A stretch of 64,000 nucleotides of DNA from Sulfobacillus thermosulfidooxidans (GTDB lineage: Bacteria; Bacillota; Sulfobacillia; Sulfobacillales; Sulfobacillaceae), in NCBI RefSeq assembly GCF_001280565.1, contig NZ_LGRO01000001.1:2728001-2792000 (forward strand). The letters are read 5' to 3'. The notes beneath the pieces were generated by a model. The model was given only the letters and a program-made list of their open reading frames with translations, ran no database searches and was not told the origin of the DNA. Below, piece by piece: positions 26,519 to 34,305 of the stretch (position 1 is its first letter; each line of letters begins with the position of its first letter). The position numbers and the translations under genes were made by a program.

Positions 26519-27412
26519 TTACGCATCGGTATCTTCTGCCGTCTCGGGAGGAGAAACGCGGTGAGGACGGACGGCTTCTAAGGTGTCAACGAGTTTGCTT
26601 TCGGCTTCTTCTGCTAAAGTATTGGCCAAAGCGAATAATAAAGCGCTCATGGCGGTTAAGGAAGCAATGAGGGAAGAACTGGCACCGATTCGGGGAGATG
26701 CCTCGTAGGCATAAACATAAATCGGTAAATCAGCCAGTCGTGACAGAGGATTTTTACGATCAAAACGGGTCAGTGCAGCAATAAAAGCTTGGCGTCTTCG
26801 GGCTAATTGAACAAGTTCTAGCACTTCAGACGTTTCTCCCGAATAGGATACAGCTAAAAATATGTCATCAGCAGTGAGTTGACCAACGATAGTGGCCATG
26901 ACATGAAAGTCTTCGGCAAAAAAAACTGGGAAACCGAGGCGCCATAATTTTTGCTGGAAATCTTTCACCACAATTGCTGAGGCTCCAATTCCATAAGAGA
27001 CGATCCACCGGGCTTTTTTAAGTCGTTGCACGATGGTGTCGATATCATTTTCACGCATGTCATTGAGAGTGCGATTAATGGCCATGATGGTGTTGCGTTT
27101 TAATGATTGGATGGAACGAGACAACGGCGTGGACGGATCAATTTCCATAAACCGGGATGTGGGAGGACGCTCTTCACGCGTTATGTCGGCAACCACTGCA
27201 ACTTTCAAACTTTGGTAACCCGAGACCTGAATGGATTTGCACAACCGGATAACGGCTGCTTGACTACTCCCCGTGATGCGGGCCAAATCCTTAACGGTAA
27301 GATCGACGAGTTGTTGAGGGTTTTCAAGAATCCAGCGAGCAATCCGTGCTTCAGAATTGGCCAGCGTGGGCAGTGTACTGCTGAGGCGGTCCAAAACGCC
27401 AGAAATAGCCAC
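26519..27412 (-). CDS. RpiR/MurR-family transcriptional regulator
   Basis: A 297-residue RpiR regulator: N-terminal helix-turn-helix domain (LANSEARIARWILENPQQLV, TVKDLARITGSSQAAVIRLC) and a C-terminal SIS phosphosugar-binding domain (VSYGIGASAIVVKDF, FLAVSYSGETSEVLELV). The Bacillus subtilis homologue MurR controls MurNAc catabolism and senses MurNAc-6-phosphate. Here it is divergent from a sugar ABC importer and peptidoglycan-salvage genes, so control of that cluster is a reasonable inference. GTG at 27412 has TAGGAGGA 9 bases upstream. A palindrome at 27499-27511 in the divergent region is a candidate operator. Confidence 0.88.
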   Translation of the reverse strand: MAISGVLDRLSSTLPTLANSEARIARWILENPQQLVDLTVKDLARITGSSQAAVIRLCKSIQVSGYQSLKVAVVADITREERPPTSRFMEIDPSTPLSRSIQSLKRNTIMAINRTLNDMRENDIDTIVQRLKKARWIVSYGIGASAIVVKDFQQKLWRLGFPVFFAEDFHVMATIVGQLTADDIFLAVSYSGETSEVLELVQLARRRQAFIAALTRFDRKNPLSRLADLPIYVYAYEASPRIGASSSLIASLTAMSALLFALANTLAEEAESKLVDTLEAVRPHRVSPPETAEDTDA

Positions 27413-27498
27413 TCAAGAATTCCTCCTACCTTGATCGGATAGCCTTGATAAACATGAAAATTTGTCAGCTGTGATGAATTATTTTTTCAGCATATTGG

Positions 27499-27511
27499 TT
27501 CAAATTTTGAA
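27499..27511. promoter_or_regulatory. Palindrome TTCAAATTTTGAA, candidate regulator operator
   Basis: A 13-base palindrome with 6-base arms in the divergent region, 87 bp from the RpiR/MurR-like start codon and 138 bp before the secreted-peptide ORF. RpiR-type regulators commonly bind AT-rich inverted repeats in such positions. Assignment is by position only. Confidence 0.4.
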
Positions 27512-27648
27512 ATATGATAACATAAAATTAGAAAAGCTTACAGATTATTCTTGATTGATTTACGCCGAAATAGATTTTTATGCTCCAGGTATTCTGAAAA
27601 TTATGGATAAATGCGTACCCACGAGAATTCTTAAGAGGAGCGAGACTG

Positions 27649-27783
27649 ATGAAAAAAGCCATCGGGCTAGTATTAGTGGCGAGTGTTGGTGTTATGGCAG
27701 CCGGTTTTGGCGCATCTCCAACTCAAAGTGCTGCTTCCGGTACGTTTACGACAATTGATGAAAGCCATGGCATTAGTTTCTAA
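27649..27783 (+). CDS. 44-residue secreted peptide
   Basis: The ORF starts ATG at 27649 after AAGAGGAGCGAG and encodes a textbook signal sequence (MKKAIGLVLVASVGVMAAGF) followed by a polar mature part of about 20 residues ending DESHGISF. No lipobox Cys is present. It is the first gene of the putative salvage operon, 86 bp before the MalF-like permease. It could be a secreted peptide or the stub of a binding protein cut by a nonsense mutation; no continuation is evident after the TAA. Confidence 0.55.
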   Translation: MKKAIGLVLVASVGVMAAGFGASPTQSAASGTFTTIDESHGISF

Positions 27784-27869
27784 GATTGGTTGGCAATAAA
27801 AGTCCAGGAAGCTCTTCAACCTGCAGACGCTAACTTCACGAAGTGTTCGGCTGAGAAGGAGGGAGATTA

Positions 27870-28778
27870 GTGCGTCAAAAGTATGTCGTGTTAAGTTTCA
27901 TTACTCCAGCATTTGTTGTGTATCTACTCTTCATAGTATATCCATTTTTGGAAAGTTTTCGGTATAGCTTATATAATTGGACTGGTGTTGGCGCTCTCAC
28001 ACATTTTCTTGGCCTCCGCAACTATGCTTATGTCTTACTGTCCAAGCAGTTTTCGGGATATTTTTGGCGGGCTGTCTTCCACAATCTATATTTCTTTGCG
28101 CTCTCAATGATTTTGACATTGGGAATTGGATTGGGCCTTGCTGTCGCATTAATGGCAATTTCTGAACGACGAGCTCGGTGGTTTCAGTCAATTTATTTTA
28201 TACCGCTTGTGATTCCGCCGGTGGTAGTGGCCTATTTGTGGGCCATTTACTTAGAGCCGAATTATGGGTTGATAGCTGACTTAGGGGCGATGCTCCACCT
28301 CCACCTTCTCCAACTACCATTTTTGGGATCAGAGTCTTTAGCTCTGCCGACCATTGCAGTAATTACGGCTTGGGCAGGAATGGGATTTCCTATTTTGGTT
28401 TTTTTAGCGGCGTTAATCGATATACCTAAAGATTTATATGATGCAGCAACTATTGACGGAGCAAACGCGTTTCATACTTTCTTTTCGGTTACTCTGCCTC
28501 TTATTCGACCAACCATTTATACCATTATGACACTAAACTTCATTGGCAGTTTCGGCACATTTGATCTTATTTACATTTTAGAAGGCACGCAAGCAGGACC
28601 AAATTATGCGACAGATGTACTTGGCACATTATTTTATCGTACCGCCTTCGGAGGATTTGGTACCACGGCACAAAATATGGGTTTAGCAGCAGCACTGGCT
28701 GTGGTGGGATTTGGGTTGGTTATGATAGCATCCACAGTATTTGTATATTTGCAAAAACACGCTGTTATCGAGTATTAA
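27870..28778 (+). CDS. Sugar ABC transporter permease, MalF/UgpA-like (CUT1)
   Basis: A 302-residue permease with six predicted helices and the CUT1 EAA-type loop DLYDAATIDGANAFHTFFSV(TLP). It pairs with the MalG-like permease and binding protein downstream to import an oligosaccharide or glycan fragment. GTG at 27870 follows GAGAAGGAGGGA. No ATPase gene is present in the cluster; CUT1 importers in Firmicutes often share one such as MsmX. Context (RpiR regulator, NamZ, NagZ, NagB) suggests cell-wall amino sugars as substrate, an inference. Confidence 0.88.
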   Translation: MRQKYVVLSFITPAFVVYLLFIVYPFLESFRYSLYNWTGVGALTHFLGLRNYAYVLLSKQFSGYFWRAVFHNLYFFALSMILTLGIGLGLAVALMAISERRARWFQSIYFIPLVIPPVVVAYLWAIYLEPNYGLIADLGAMLHLHLLQLPFLGSESLALPTIAVITAWAGMGFPILVFLAALIDIPKDLYDAATIDGANAFHTFFSVTLPLIRPTIYTIMTLNFIGSFGTFDLIYILEGTQAGPNYATDVLGTLFYRTAFGGFGTTAQNMGLAAALAVVGFGLVMIASTVFVYLQKHAVIEY

Positions 28779-28841
28779 GAGATTTTGTTAATACCGGATG
28801 CGAATAAATTAGGAAACTAAATTTCAAGGAGATGGTAAATT

Positions 28842-28967
28842 GTGAATCTGAGCGTAAAGCCGCAATTTGATGTAAGTCATTTTCGTCTGCGGGACTTCAG
28901 TAAATATTCGGGTCACTATGGAACCAAGGGTACGAGCAGATCATATTTTGCGAAGTGTGCAACATAG
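28842..28967 (+). CDS. Possible 41-residue ORF with a leader repeated downstream
   Basis: In the gap between the two permease genes an AAGGAG site precedes GTG at 28842, opening a 41-codon ORF (product begins VNLSVKPQFDVSHFRLRDFS). The first ~30 bases (28824-28857) recur before the binding-protein gene at 30056-30087, where the ORF is only 12 codons (30073-30111). Either these are small leader peptides or relics of a duplicated start region. No family is recognised. The rest of the gap up to 29180 shows no other gene. Confidence 0.35.
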   Translation: MNLSVKPQFDVSHFRLRDFSKYSGHYGTKGTSRSYFAKCAT

Positions 28968-29180
28968 CGTAATGATCAAAAGCATTTGATCCGTCTATTT
29001 GGACGGATGTGTTCCAAAGCTTGATGCACATACGCATTCACAATTGTCTTCGAGGATTGTGTGCACTTGCCCAAGCCATGATGAAAGGCGAAAAATCACA
29101 ATAGTGCGTCAGACATGCGATTTAATATTGGCCAACTACTGGAAACGTTGAACTTGCGCCTATTGAAAGAGAGGAACTTT

Positions 29181-29996
29181 GTGAATCGATCCATCGTTGT
29201 GTACGCTATTCTAATTTTATATGCCATTCTTGTTATTTTTCCTCTTGGAAACATGATTTTATTATCTTTCAAAAGCCTTGGTGGTATTGTAGGTCATCCA
29301 CTCAGGTGGCCTAGTCATTGGTATGTATCCAATTATGAAGAAGCATGGCAAGAAGGAAATTTGCTGGATTATCTACTAAACACTACATTTGTGGCCATGA
29401 TTTCGGTTACTGTGATTTCATTTCTGTCATCTATGGCAGCTTATGCGATTGCACGTTTTCATTTCCGCGGGAACCAATTCATCTATTTGATGTTTTTGGC
29501 TGGATTAGCGCTCCCTATTCAAATGATTGCCATACCATTATTTATTCTGATGCGACAATTGGATTTGCTTGACCATTTGGCTTCAGTTACCATCGTGTAT
29601 ATTGCTAGCGGACTATCTTTTAGTGTGTTTTTGTTAGTCAATTTTATTCGTAATATCCCGCGAGAATTGGAAGAGGCAGCTTTGGTGGATGGTGCCAGCT
29701 ATTGGCAAATCTATTGGCATGTTGTCTTGCCCCTCATTCGTCCCTCATTATCTACAGTAGCTATTTTAAATTTCATAGCGGCATGGAACAACTTTTTCTT
29801 TCCTCTCATCTTGTTAACCAACCCGTCACGCATGACGGTAGCTGTTGGTGTGATGTTTTTTGTGGGGCAGTATGCCACACAATGGAATTTGCTCCTTCCA
29901 GCCTTGGTTATCGTGACGTTGCCTACGATGTTGGCATTTATTGTTGTGTCACGACAGTTTATTCGAAACATAATGGGTGGAGCAATTAAGTTGTAA
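29181..29996 (+). CDS. Sugar ABC transporter permease, MalG/UgpE-like (CUT1)
   Basis: A ~271-residue permease with six helices and the CUT1 loop ELEEAALVDGASYWQIYWHV. It forms the membrane pore with the MalF-like permease. The frame opens at ATG 29115, which has no binding site. GTG at 29181 is preceded by GAGAGGAAC and begins just before the first helix (VNRSIVVYAILIL), as in most MalG proteins; I prefer it, but the 22-residue longer form is possible. Confidence 0.85.
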   Translation: MNRSIVVYAILILYAILVIFPLGNMILLSFKSLGGIVGHPLRWPSHWYVSNYEEAWQEGNLLDYLLNTTFVAMISVTVISFLSSMAAYAIARFHFRGNQFIYLMFLAGLALPIQMIAIPLFILMRQLDLLDHLASVTIVYIASGLSFSVFLLVNFIRNIPRELEEAALVDGASYWQIYWHVVLPLIRPSLSTVAILNFIAAWNNFFFPLILLTNPSRMTVAVGVMFFVGQYATQWNLLLPALVIVTLPTMLAFIVVSRQFIRNIMGGAIKL

Positions 29997-30055
29997 AAAA
30001 TCCCGTTAATTTCGTGCAAAAACAAATCTAGAAATTCAGATTGAATCAATCTCAA

Positions 30056-30111
30056 TCAAGGAGATGGGAATTGTGAATCTGAAAGCGAAAATGCAGTCTG
30101 TTTTCGATTAG
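30056..30111 (+). repeat. Second copy of leader repeat with 12-codon ORF
   Basis: TCAAGGAGATGG-AATTGTGAATCTG at 30056-30079 closely matches 28824-28851. Both copies have a strong AAGGAG site and a GTG start. Here the ORF ends after 12 codons (VNLKAKMQSVFD). It precedes the binding-protein gene by about 80 bp. Confidence 0.5.
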
Positions 30112-30189
30112 ACGATTTGGAAATAATTAGCTCACAGACCATGTGCCTGGTGAAAGAGTCATAAATTTTAATCGAGGAGGTAATTCAGT

Positions 30190-31518
30190 ATGAACGGAAT
30201 TAGAAAAGGGGTTATTGTTGCAAGTTCTCTCGGATTAATATCTGGATTAGCGGGTTGTGGATCATCTTTTGCCCAAGGTCCTACGACTGTAACAATTTGG
30301 TCATGGCGTTCTCAAGACGCCGGAATGTGGAAAAAAGTACAGAACGCGTTGAATAAAGAAGGAGCTAATATTCGGATCGAATTTCGTGCAATTAGTCCCA
30401 CGAGCTATGATTCTGTGCTTCAAACGGCAATGGATGGCGGCCAGGGCCCCGACATTTTCTACGGTCGGGCAGGGATAGGAACGATGGACTATGCTGCAGC
30501 GGGCATGATTAGACCGCTTAATAGGATTGTTAACTTTTCTGAAATAAATCCTGCTACGCTCGGGGCAGTTACCTACCGTGGACAATATTATGGGGTTCCT
30601 CTGGATGTAGAGACGATGGGAATATTTTATAACAAGGCCATGTTTAAGCGTTATGGGCTAGCTGTTCCACATACTTGGTCTCAATTAATTCATATTTGCA
30701 CAGTATTGAAGAGTCATGGTATCACACCAATTTATTCTATGGGTCTGCAAGGTTGGATGCTAGCACTGGATTTTGATGAAATTGGTGCAACAATGATGGG
30801 CAATCACTTTACACGAGAATTGGTGAATCGGCAAGCAACATTTCAGTCGGCTCCGTATGTAAATGCACTATCCCATTACCAAGCGCTATCGAAATATATG
30901 GAACCAAATTTCCAAGCAGTAGGATCTGCGGACAACGAACAGCAGGTGGCTCTGGCGACTGGTAAGGCTGGAATGATTTTTGACGGAATTTTTGATGTAC
31001 CAACTATACTCCAATATAATCCTCATTTGCAGTTAGGAATGTTTTTGGTTCCTCCTGTTAATAGCCATCAGCATCGACGCATTGACTGGTATGAAGATGC
31101 GGATTTAGCTATGAACAGTCATATTACTAGTTCGTCAGTCGTCAAGGCGTCTAAGATGATTTTGACCTATGCAGCTACACGGGCTTTTGGCCAGGATTTC
31201 TCCGACATTGCGGGGGAAATCTCAGCCGTAAAAGGCGTGCAAATTCCCCAAAAATATCCCTTGTCAGTTGAGGCTTATCACTGGTTTCAGTCCCGACCGA
31301 TTAACCCTATTTTCGACATTCGTAGTGCAATGGATACACCACCCGTGAATGCGGCAAGTGTTACATCAAAAACCTCTAAGAATCCCACCCTCGACAAAGG
31401 CATCTTTACTGCAGAATCAACGTACATGTTGCCGTTGCTAGAGCATAAGTTAACCCCCAAGCAAGCTGCCAAAAAAATTCAGCGGATGGTGTCTTGGTAT
31501 TTTGACCAGAAAAAATAG
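30190..31518 (+). CDS. Sugar ABC transporter substrate-binding lipoprotein (family 1)
   Basis: A 442-residue extracellular solute-binding protein of family 1. It has a signal peptide with lipobox SGLAGC, then VTIWSWRSQDAGMWKKVQNA and the MalE-like GPDIFYGRAGIGTMDYAAAG and GVPLDVETMGIFYNKAMFKR. It should deliver an oligosaccharide to the two upstream permeases. ATG at 30190 follows GAGGAGG. The upstream 190 bp carry the second copy of the repeated leader. Substrate is not determinable; amino-sugar fragments are suggested by neighbours. Confidence 0.88.
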   Translation: MNGIRKGVIVASSLGLISGLAGCGSSFAQGPTTVTIWSWRSQDAGMWKKVQNALNKEGANIRIEFRAISPTSYDSVLQTAMDGGQGPDIFYGRAGIGTMDYAAAGMIRPLNRIVNFSEINPATLGAVTYRGQYYGVPLDVETMGIFYNKAMFKRYGLAVPHTWSQLIHICTVLKSHGITPIYSMGLQGWMLALDFDEIGATMMGNHFTRELVNRQATFQSAPYVNALSHYQALSKYMEPNFQAVGSADNEQQVALATGKAGMIFDGIFDVPTILQYNPHLQLGMFLVPPVNSHQHRRIDWYEDADLAMNSHITSSSVVKASKMILTYAATRAFGQDFSDIAGEISAVKGVQIPQKYPLSVEAYHWFQSRPINPIFDIRSAMDTPPVNAASVTSKTSKNPTLDKGIFTAESTYMLPLLEHKLTPKQAAKKIQRMVSWYFDQKK

Positions 31519-31654
31519 ACGCTGAGACTACTGTGGTTGTATGAATTGGAGATTTTCTGTCAGAGTCCCAAATTATGCTGAAGGCGATAAAGTAGCGACA
31601 TGATTTCTGGTTTAGGTTTGATTATTCTTGTGTTTTGAGTATTTTTAGCGTTAA

Positions 31655-31846
31655 CCCATCTCCCTAACTACTGATGAGGATGTAGAGATTCAAGACAGCG
31701 TGTGTCTGTATGAACCGCGCTGTCCTTTTGCCCAGGATCAATGCCGGCAAACACGGCCCCGTTTGCAAGGGGATGGGCACGCTCATGCATGCCATTTTCC
31801 TACCATTCGGCGCGTCGTCCCAACATCGCTAACAGACAGGTCTTGA
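31655..31846 (+). pseudogene. C-terminal remnant of an oligopeptide ABC ATPase (OppD/OppF-type)
   Basis: A ~63-codon open stretch without a start ends at TGA 31844-31846 and encodes CLYEPRCPFAQDQCRQTRPR followed by QGDGHAHACHFP. This is the C-terminal oligopeptide-ABC cap motif (relatives: F-PRCP-A-D-C....P.L....GH..ACH), including the iron-sulfur-type cysteines. The ATPase domain is absent, and an in-frame TAA closes the frame upstream. It lies in the 418-bp gap before the serine hydrolase gene. It suggests that a peptide importer once stood here; muropeptide uptake would fit. Confidence 0.75.
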
Positions 31847-31937
31847 ATTTGGGAGAACTTTGGGACGCATAAAGCATAAGATCCCCTGGCGTGAGATCAA
31901 TAATCCATTTTGAGAGGACATTGACGACAATAAGGAG

Positions 31938-32984
31938 GTGAGCATTACGGAGAGATTTTATGAGGTCAAACACCTTCTCAATCACAGCATTGAACACCAA
32001 CAGGTTCCTGGTGTGGTGGCCTGGCTGGGGCGATATGACAACGTACTGTTTCGTTATCACTATGGCTATGCCCAGATTTATGGCGTAAAGCGAGAAATGA
32101 CGCCTGAGACCGTTTTTGATCTGGCGTCATTGACCAAAGTCGTAGCGACCTTACCCGCGGTTTTATTGCTCGTGCAAACCGGTCAATTGTCCTTAGAAGC
32201 ATTTTTATCTCGATATTTTTCCGCTTTTCAAGACGGCATGAAATCCAAAGTGCGCGTTATCCACTTGTTAACGCATACCGCCGGCTTGATCTCCCATAGG
32301 CCGTTTTACGAGGAAGCTCAGGGCTTTCAAGAAATTGTGAATCGGGTTGCGAGCGAGCCTTTGCGTTATGAACCTGGCACTCGCGTTGTTTACAGTGATT
32401 TAGGCTTTATGCTGTTAGGAGCTTTAGTCGAAAAGATCAGTGGACAGTCGTTATCAGATTTTTGTACCCAGCAAATCTTTGAACCTTTGGGAATGCACCA
32501 GACGCGCTTTCAGCCTGCTGGGGAAAAAATAGATTTTGCTGCGACGGAAGTGGTGGACAGCCACCCTTTGGTAGGAATTGTGCACGATGAAAATGCTCGG
32601 GCGATGGGAGGGATTGCGGGTCACGCGGGGTTATTTTCTACGGCTCAGGATTTAAGCCGATATCTTGCCATGTGGGTCGGTCGAGAAGGTCCTCTTAAGG
32701 AGATTGTCAAAGACCGTGCGCTGGATTCGTATACCACTGAACTTGGTGGGGTCCGGGGTTTAGGATGGGTTTTGCGGCGTGATAGCTACGATATTGCCGG
32801 AGATTTATGGCCGGAAACCACTGTAAGCCACAGTGGATTTACGGGAACATCTCTGGTTTTTGACAGGGCTTCGGGGTATTGGGCCATTTTATTGACCAAC
32901 CGAGTGCATTTTGGCAGGCAAACAGAGATTAATGATTTTCGCCGTCGTTTCCATAATGTTGCAGCAGCCTGCTTGTTCGGCTAA
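31938..32984 (+). CDS. Serine hydrolase of the class C beta-lactamase family (AmiE/YbbE-like)
   Basis: A 348-residue beta-lactamase-family protein with SxxK as SLTK (S64, K67), the Tyr motif YSD (Y152) and HSG in SHSGFTGTS. No signal peptide is seen. In Bacillus subtilis the same family member AmiE (YbbE), an N-acetylmuramoyl-L-alanine amidase, is encoded with NagZ and NamZ. The same neighbours occur here, so an amidase role in muropeptide breakdown is inferred, although AmiE is exported. The GTG at 31938 overlaps its own AAGGAGG, so initiation may instead use ATT at 31944. Confidence 0.75.
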   Translation: MSITERFYEVKHLLNHSIEHQQVPGVVAWLGRYDNVLFRYHYGYAQIYGVKREMTPETVFDLASLTKVVATLPAVLLLVQTGQLSLEAFLSRYFSAFQDGMKSKVRVIHLLTHTAGLISHRPFYEEAQGFQEIVNRVASEPLRYEPGTRVVYSDLGFMLLGALVEKISGQSLSDFCTQQIFEPLGMHQTRFQPAGEKIDFAATEVVDSHPLVGIVHDENARAMGGIAGHAGLFSTAQDLSRYLAMWVGREGPLKEIVKDRALDSYTTELGGVRGLGWVLRRDSYDIAGDLWPETTVSHSGFTGTSLVFDRASGYWAILLTNRVHFGRQTEINDFRRRFHNVAAACLFG

Positions 32985-33084
32985 ATCCACGCTAGAGAAT
33001 CCATTTAAACCGCGGTGGATTTTGGGTAATCTCACCTTTTGTCATTATGAATCATAATCCCAAATAGGAAAGAGATGAATAAAA

Positions 33085-34146
33085 ATGACTCGGCCAATTT
33101 CAGTTCAGCGAGCCCAACCGGGGATGGTAAAAATTTTGGGAGAGATGATTGATCGTGTGTACCGACCCGAGAAAACGCCAGGAGAAGGAATGCCCAAGGA
33201 ATTTCCGCATCTCTTTCATCCGGATAATGCGCACAATTTATTTTATGCCGAAATAAATTCTATCCCAGTGAGCATGGTTGCTGTATTGAAACAAACGGCG
33301 ATTATTCCCGGAGCCCATATTCCTGTGGCATCGATTGGCAGTGTTGTGACTTTGCCGGAATATCGTGGCCAAAAATTGGCTACGACGATTTTACAATCGG
33401 TTTTTGATGTCATGGAGCAAGAAGGCCAAGCCCTATGTTTGATTTCAGGTGACCGGGATTTGTACCTCAGACAAGGCGCAAGAAAAATCGGCCGGATGTA
33501 TACGGTCCATATCGATACTGCGGCCCTGGCCCGCGAATCTTCATCAGATGGTGCTGTGCGGATCATAGATGCCCATAGACGACAGCGTTATGCTCCCATT
33601 TTGGCGCACATCTACCAACAGGAAAATTACCGGTTTCAACGCCGTGTCGACCAGATGGCGATATTATTGGATGCCCTGTGGTTTAAGCGCCCGCATTTTC
33701 GTCAAGAACTGTTTGTGATCGAATCAGAATCTTCTATTGAGGGGTACCTTGTGGTGTTCGTCAGAGAATCCGAACCCCAGCATGGGGTGATTATGGAATG
33801 GGCTGGGAACCGTGAGCGAATGCCATGGGCTTTAGCGCAAGTCAAGAGGCAAATGGATCTCGAACATATCACCTTTCATATTCATGCGATGGATTATTGG
33901 ATGCAATCGGTAGCGATGGCGCAAAACTGGGTGATGCAGGAAGAACCCATTCAAGGCACCGTTAAAGTGGCCAATGCTGCGGTGTTAGTTCATGCATATG
34001 CCGCGTATCTTGAGGAACACGGTCAAGACATTATCAGTCTTCAGAATCTTTCCGGCGAGGCGCTTTTAAGCCGTTTATTTGGACCACCCTTTGAAGACAG
34101 CTTAAATCTTCCCTTTATTTTGACTGACGATCTGAATTATATCTAG
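33085..34146 (+). CDS. GNAT-family N-acetyltransferase (Eis-like layout)
   Basis: A 353-residue protein with an N-terminal GNAT domain. The acetyl-CoA site is seen as IGSVVTLPEYRGQKLATTIL (V-x-P-x-R-x2-x-G/K-x-A), followed by a second, more diverged half. The length matches two-domain GNAT proteins such as Eis-like acetyltransferases. It lies in the peptidoglycan-salvage region, so acetylation or re-acetylation of an amino sugar or peptide is possible but not shown. ATG at 33085 follows AGGAAAGAGATG. Confidence 0.75.
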   Translation: MTRPISVQRAQPGMVKILGEMIDRVYRPEKTPGEGMPKEFPHLFHPDNAHNLFYAEINSIPVSMVAVLKQTAIIPGAHIPVASIGSVVTLPEYRGQKLATTILQSVFDVMEQEGQALCLISGDRDLYLRQGARKIGRMYTVHIDTAALARESSSDGAVRIIDAHRRQRYAPILAHIYQQENYRFQRRVDQMAILLDALWFKRPHFRQELFVIESESSIEGYLVVFVRESEPQHGVIMEWAGNRERMPWALAQVKRQMDLEHITFHIHAMDYWMQSVAMAQNWVMQEEPIQGTVKVANAAVLVHAYAAYLEEHGQDIISLQNLSGEALLSRLFGPPFEDSLNLPFILTDDLNYI

Positions 34147-34237
34147 CCCTTGGTCCTTGATTGAATACGAAGACAAGAACGGAAAGACGGTCTATGTCAA
34201 TCCTGTGGATAACCAATATTTTTCCGTGTTGGGATGA
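34136..34237 (+). pseudogene. Unidentified C-terminal gene remnant beside the IS element
   Basis: After the GNAT stop a different frame stays open to TGA at 34235-34237 and reads WSLIEYEDKNGKTVYVNPVD then NQYFSVLG. The composition is protein-like, but there is no start codon or binding site. It may be the tail of a gene lost when the neighbouring IS110 element inserted or by earlier deletion. The family is not recognised. Confidence 0.3.
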
Positions 34238-34305
34238 TTTAGGCCATGGGATATGAAGCGGTGGCCGATTGGCGATCGCCGGGGCGCATGCGAATCCGTC
34301 CCGGG

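Noticed and set aside
27555-27758. 67-codon ORF over the secreted-peptide gene
   Set aside because: It lies in another frame of the signal-peptide ORF, lacks a binding site and has no protein-like pattern.
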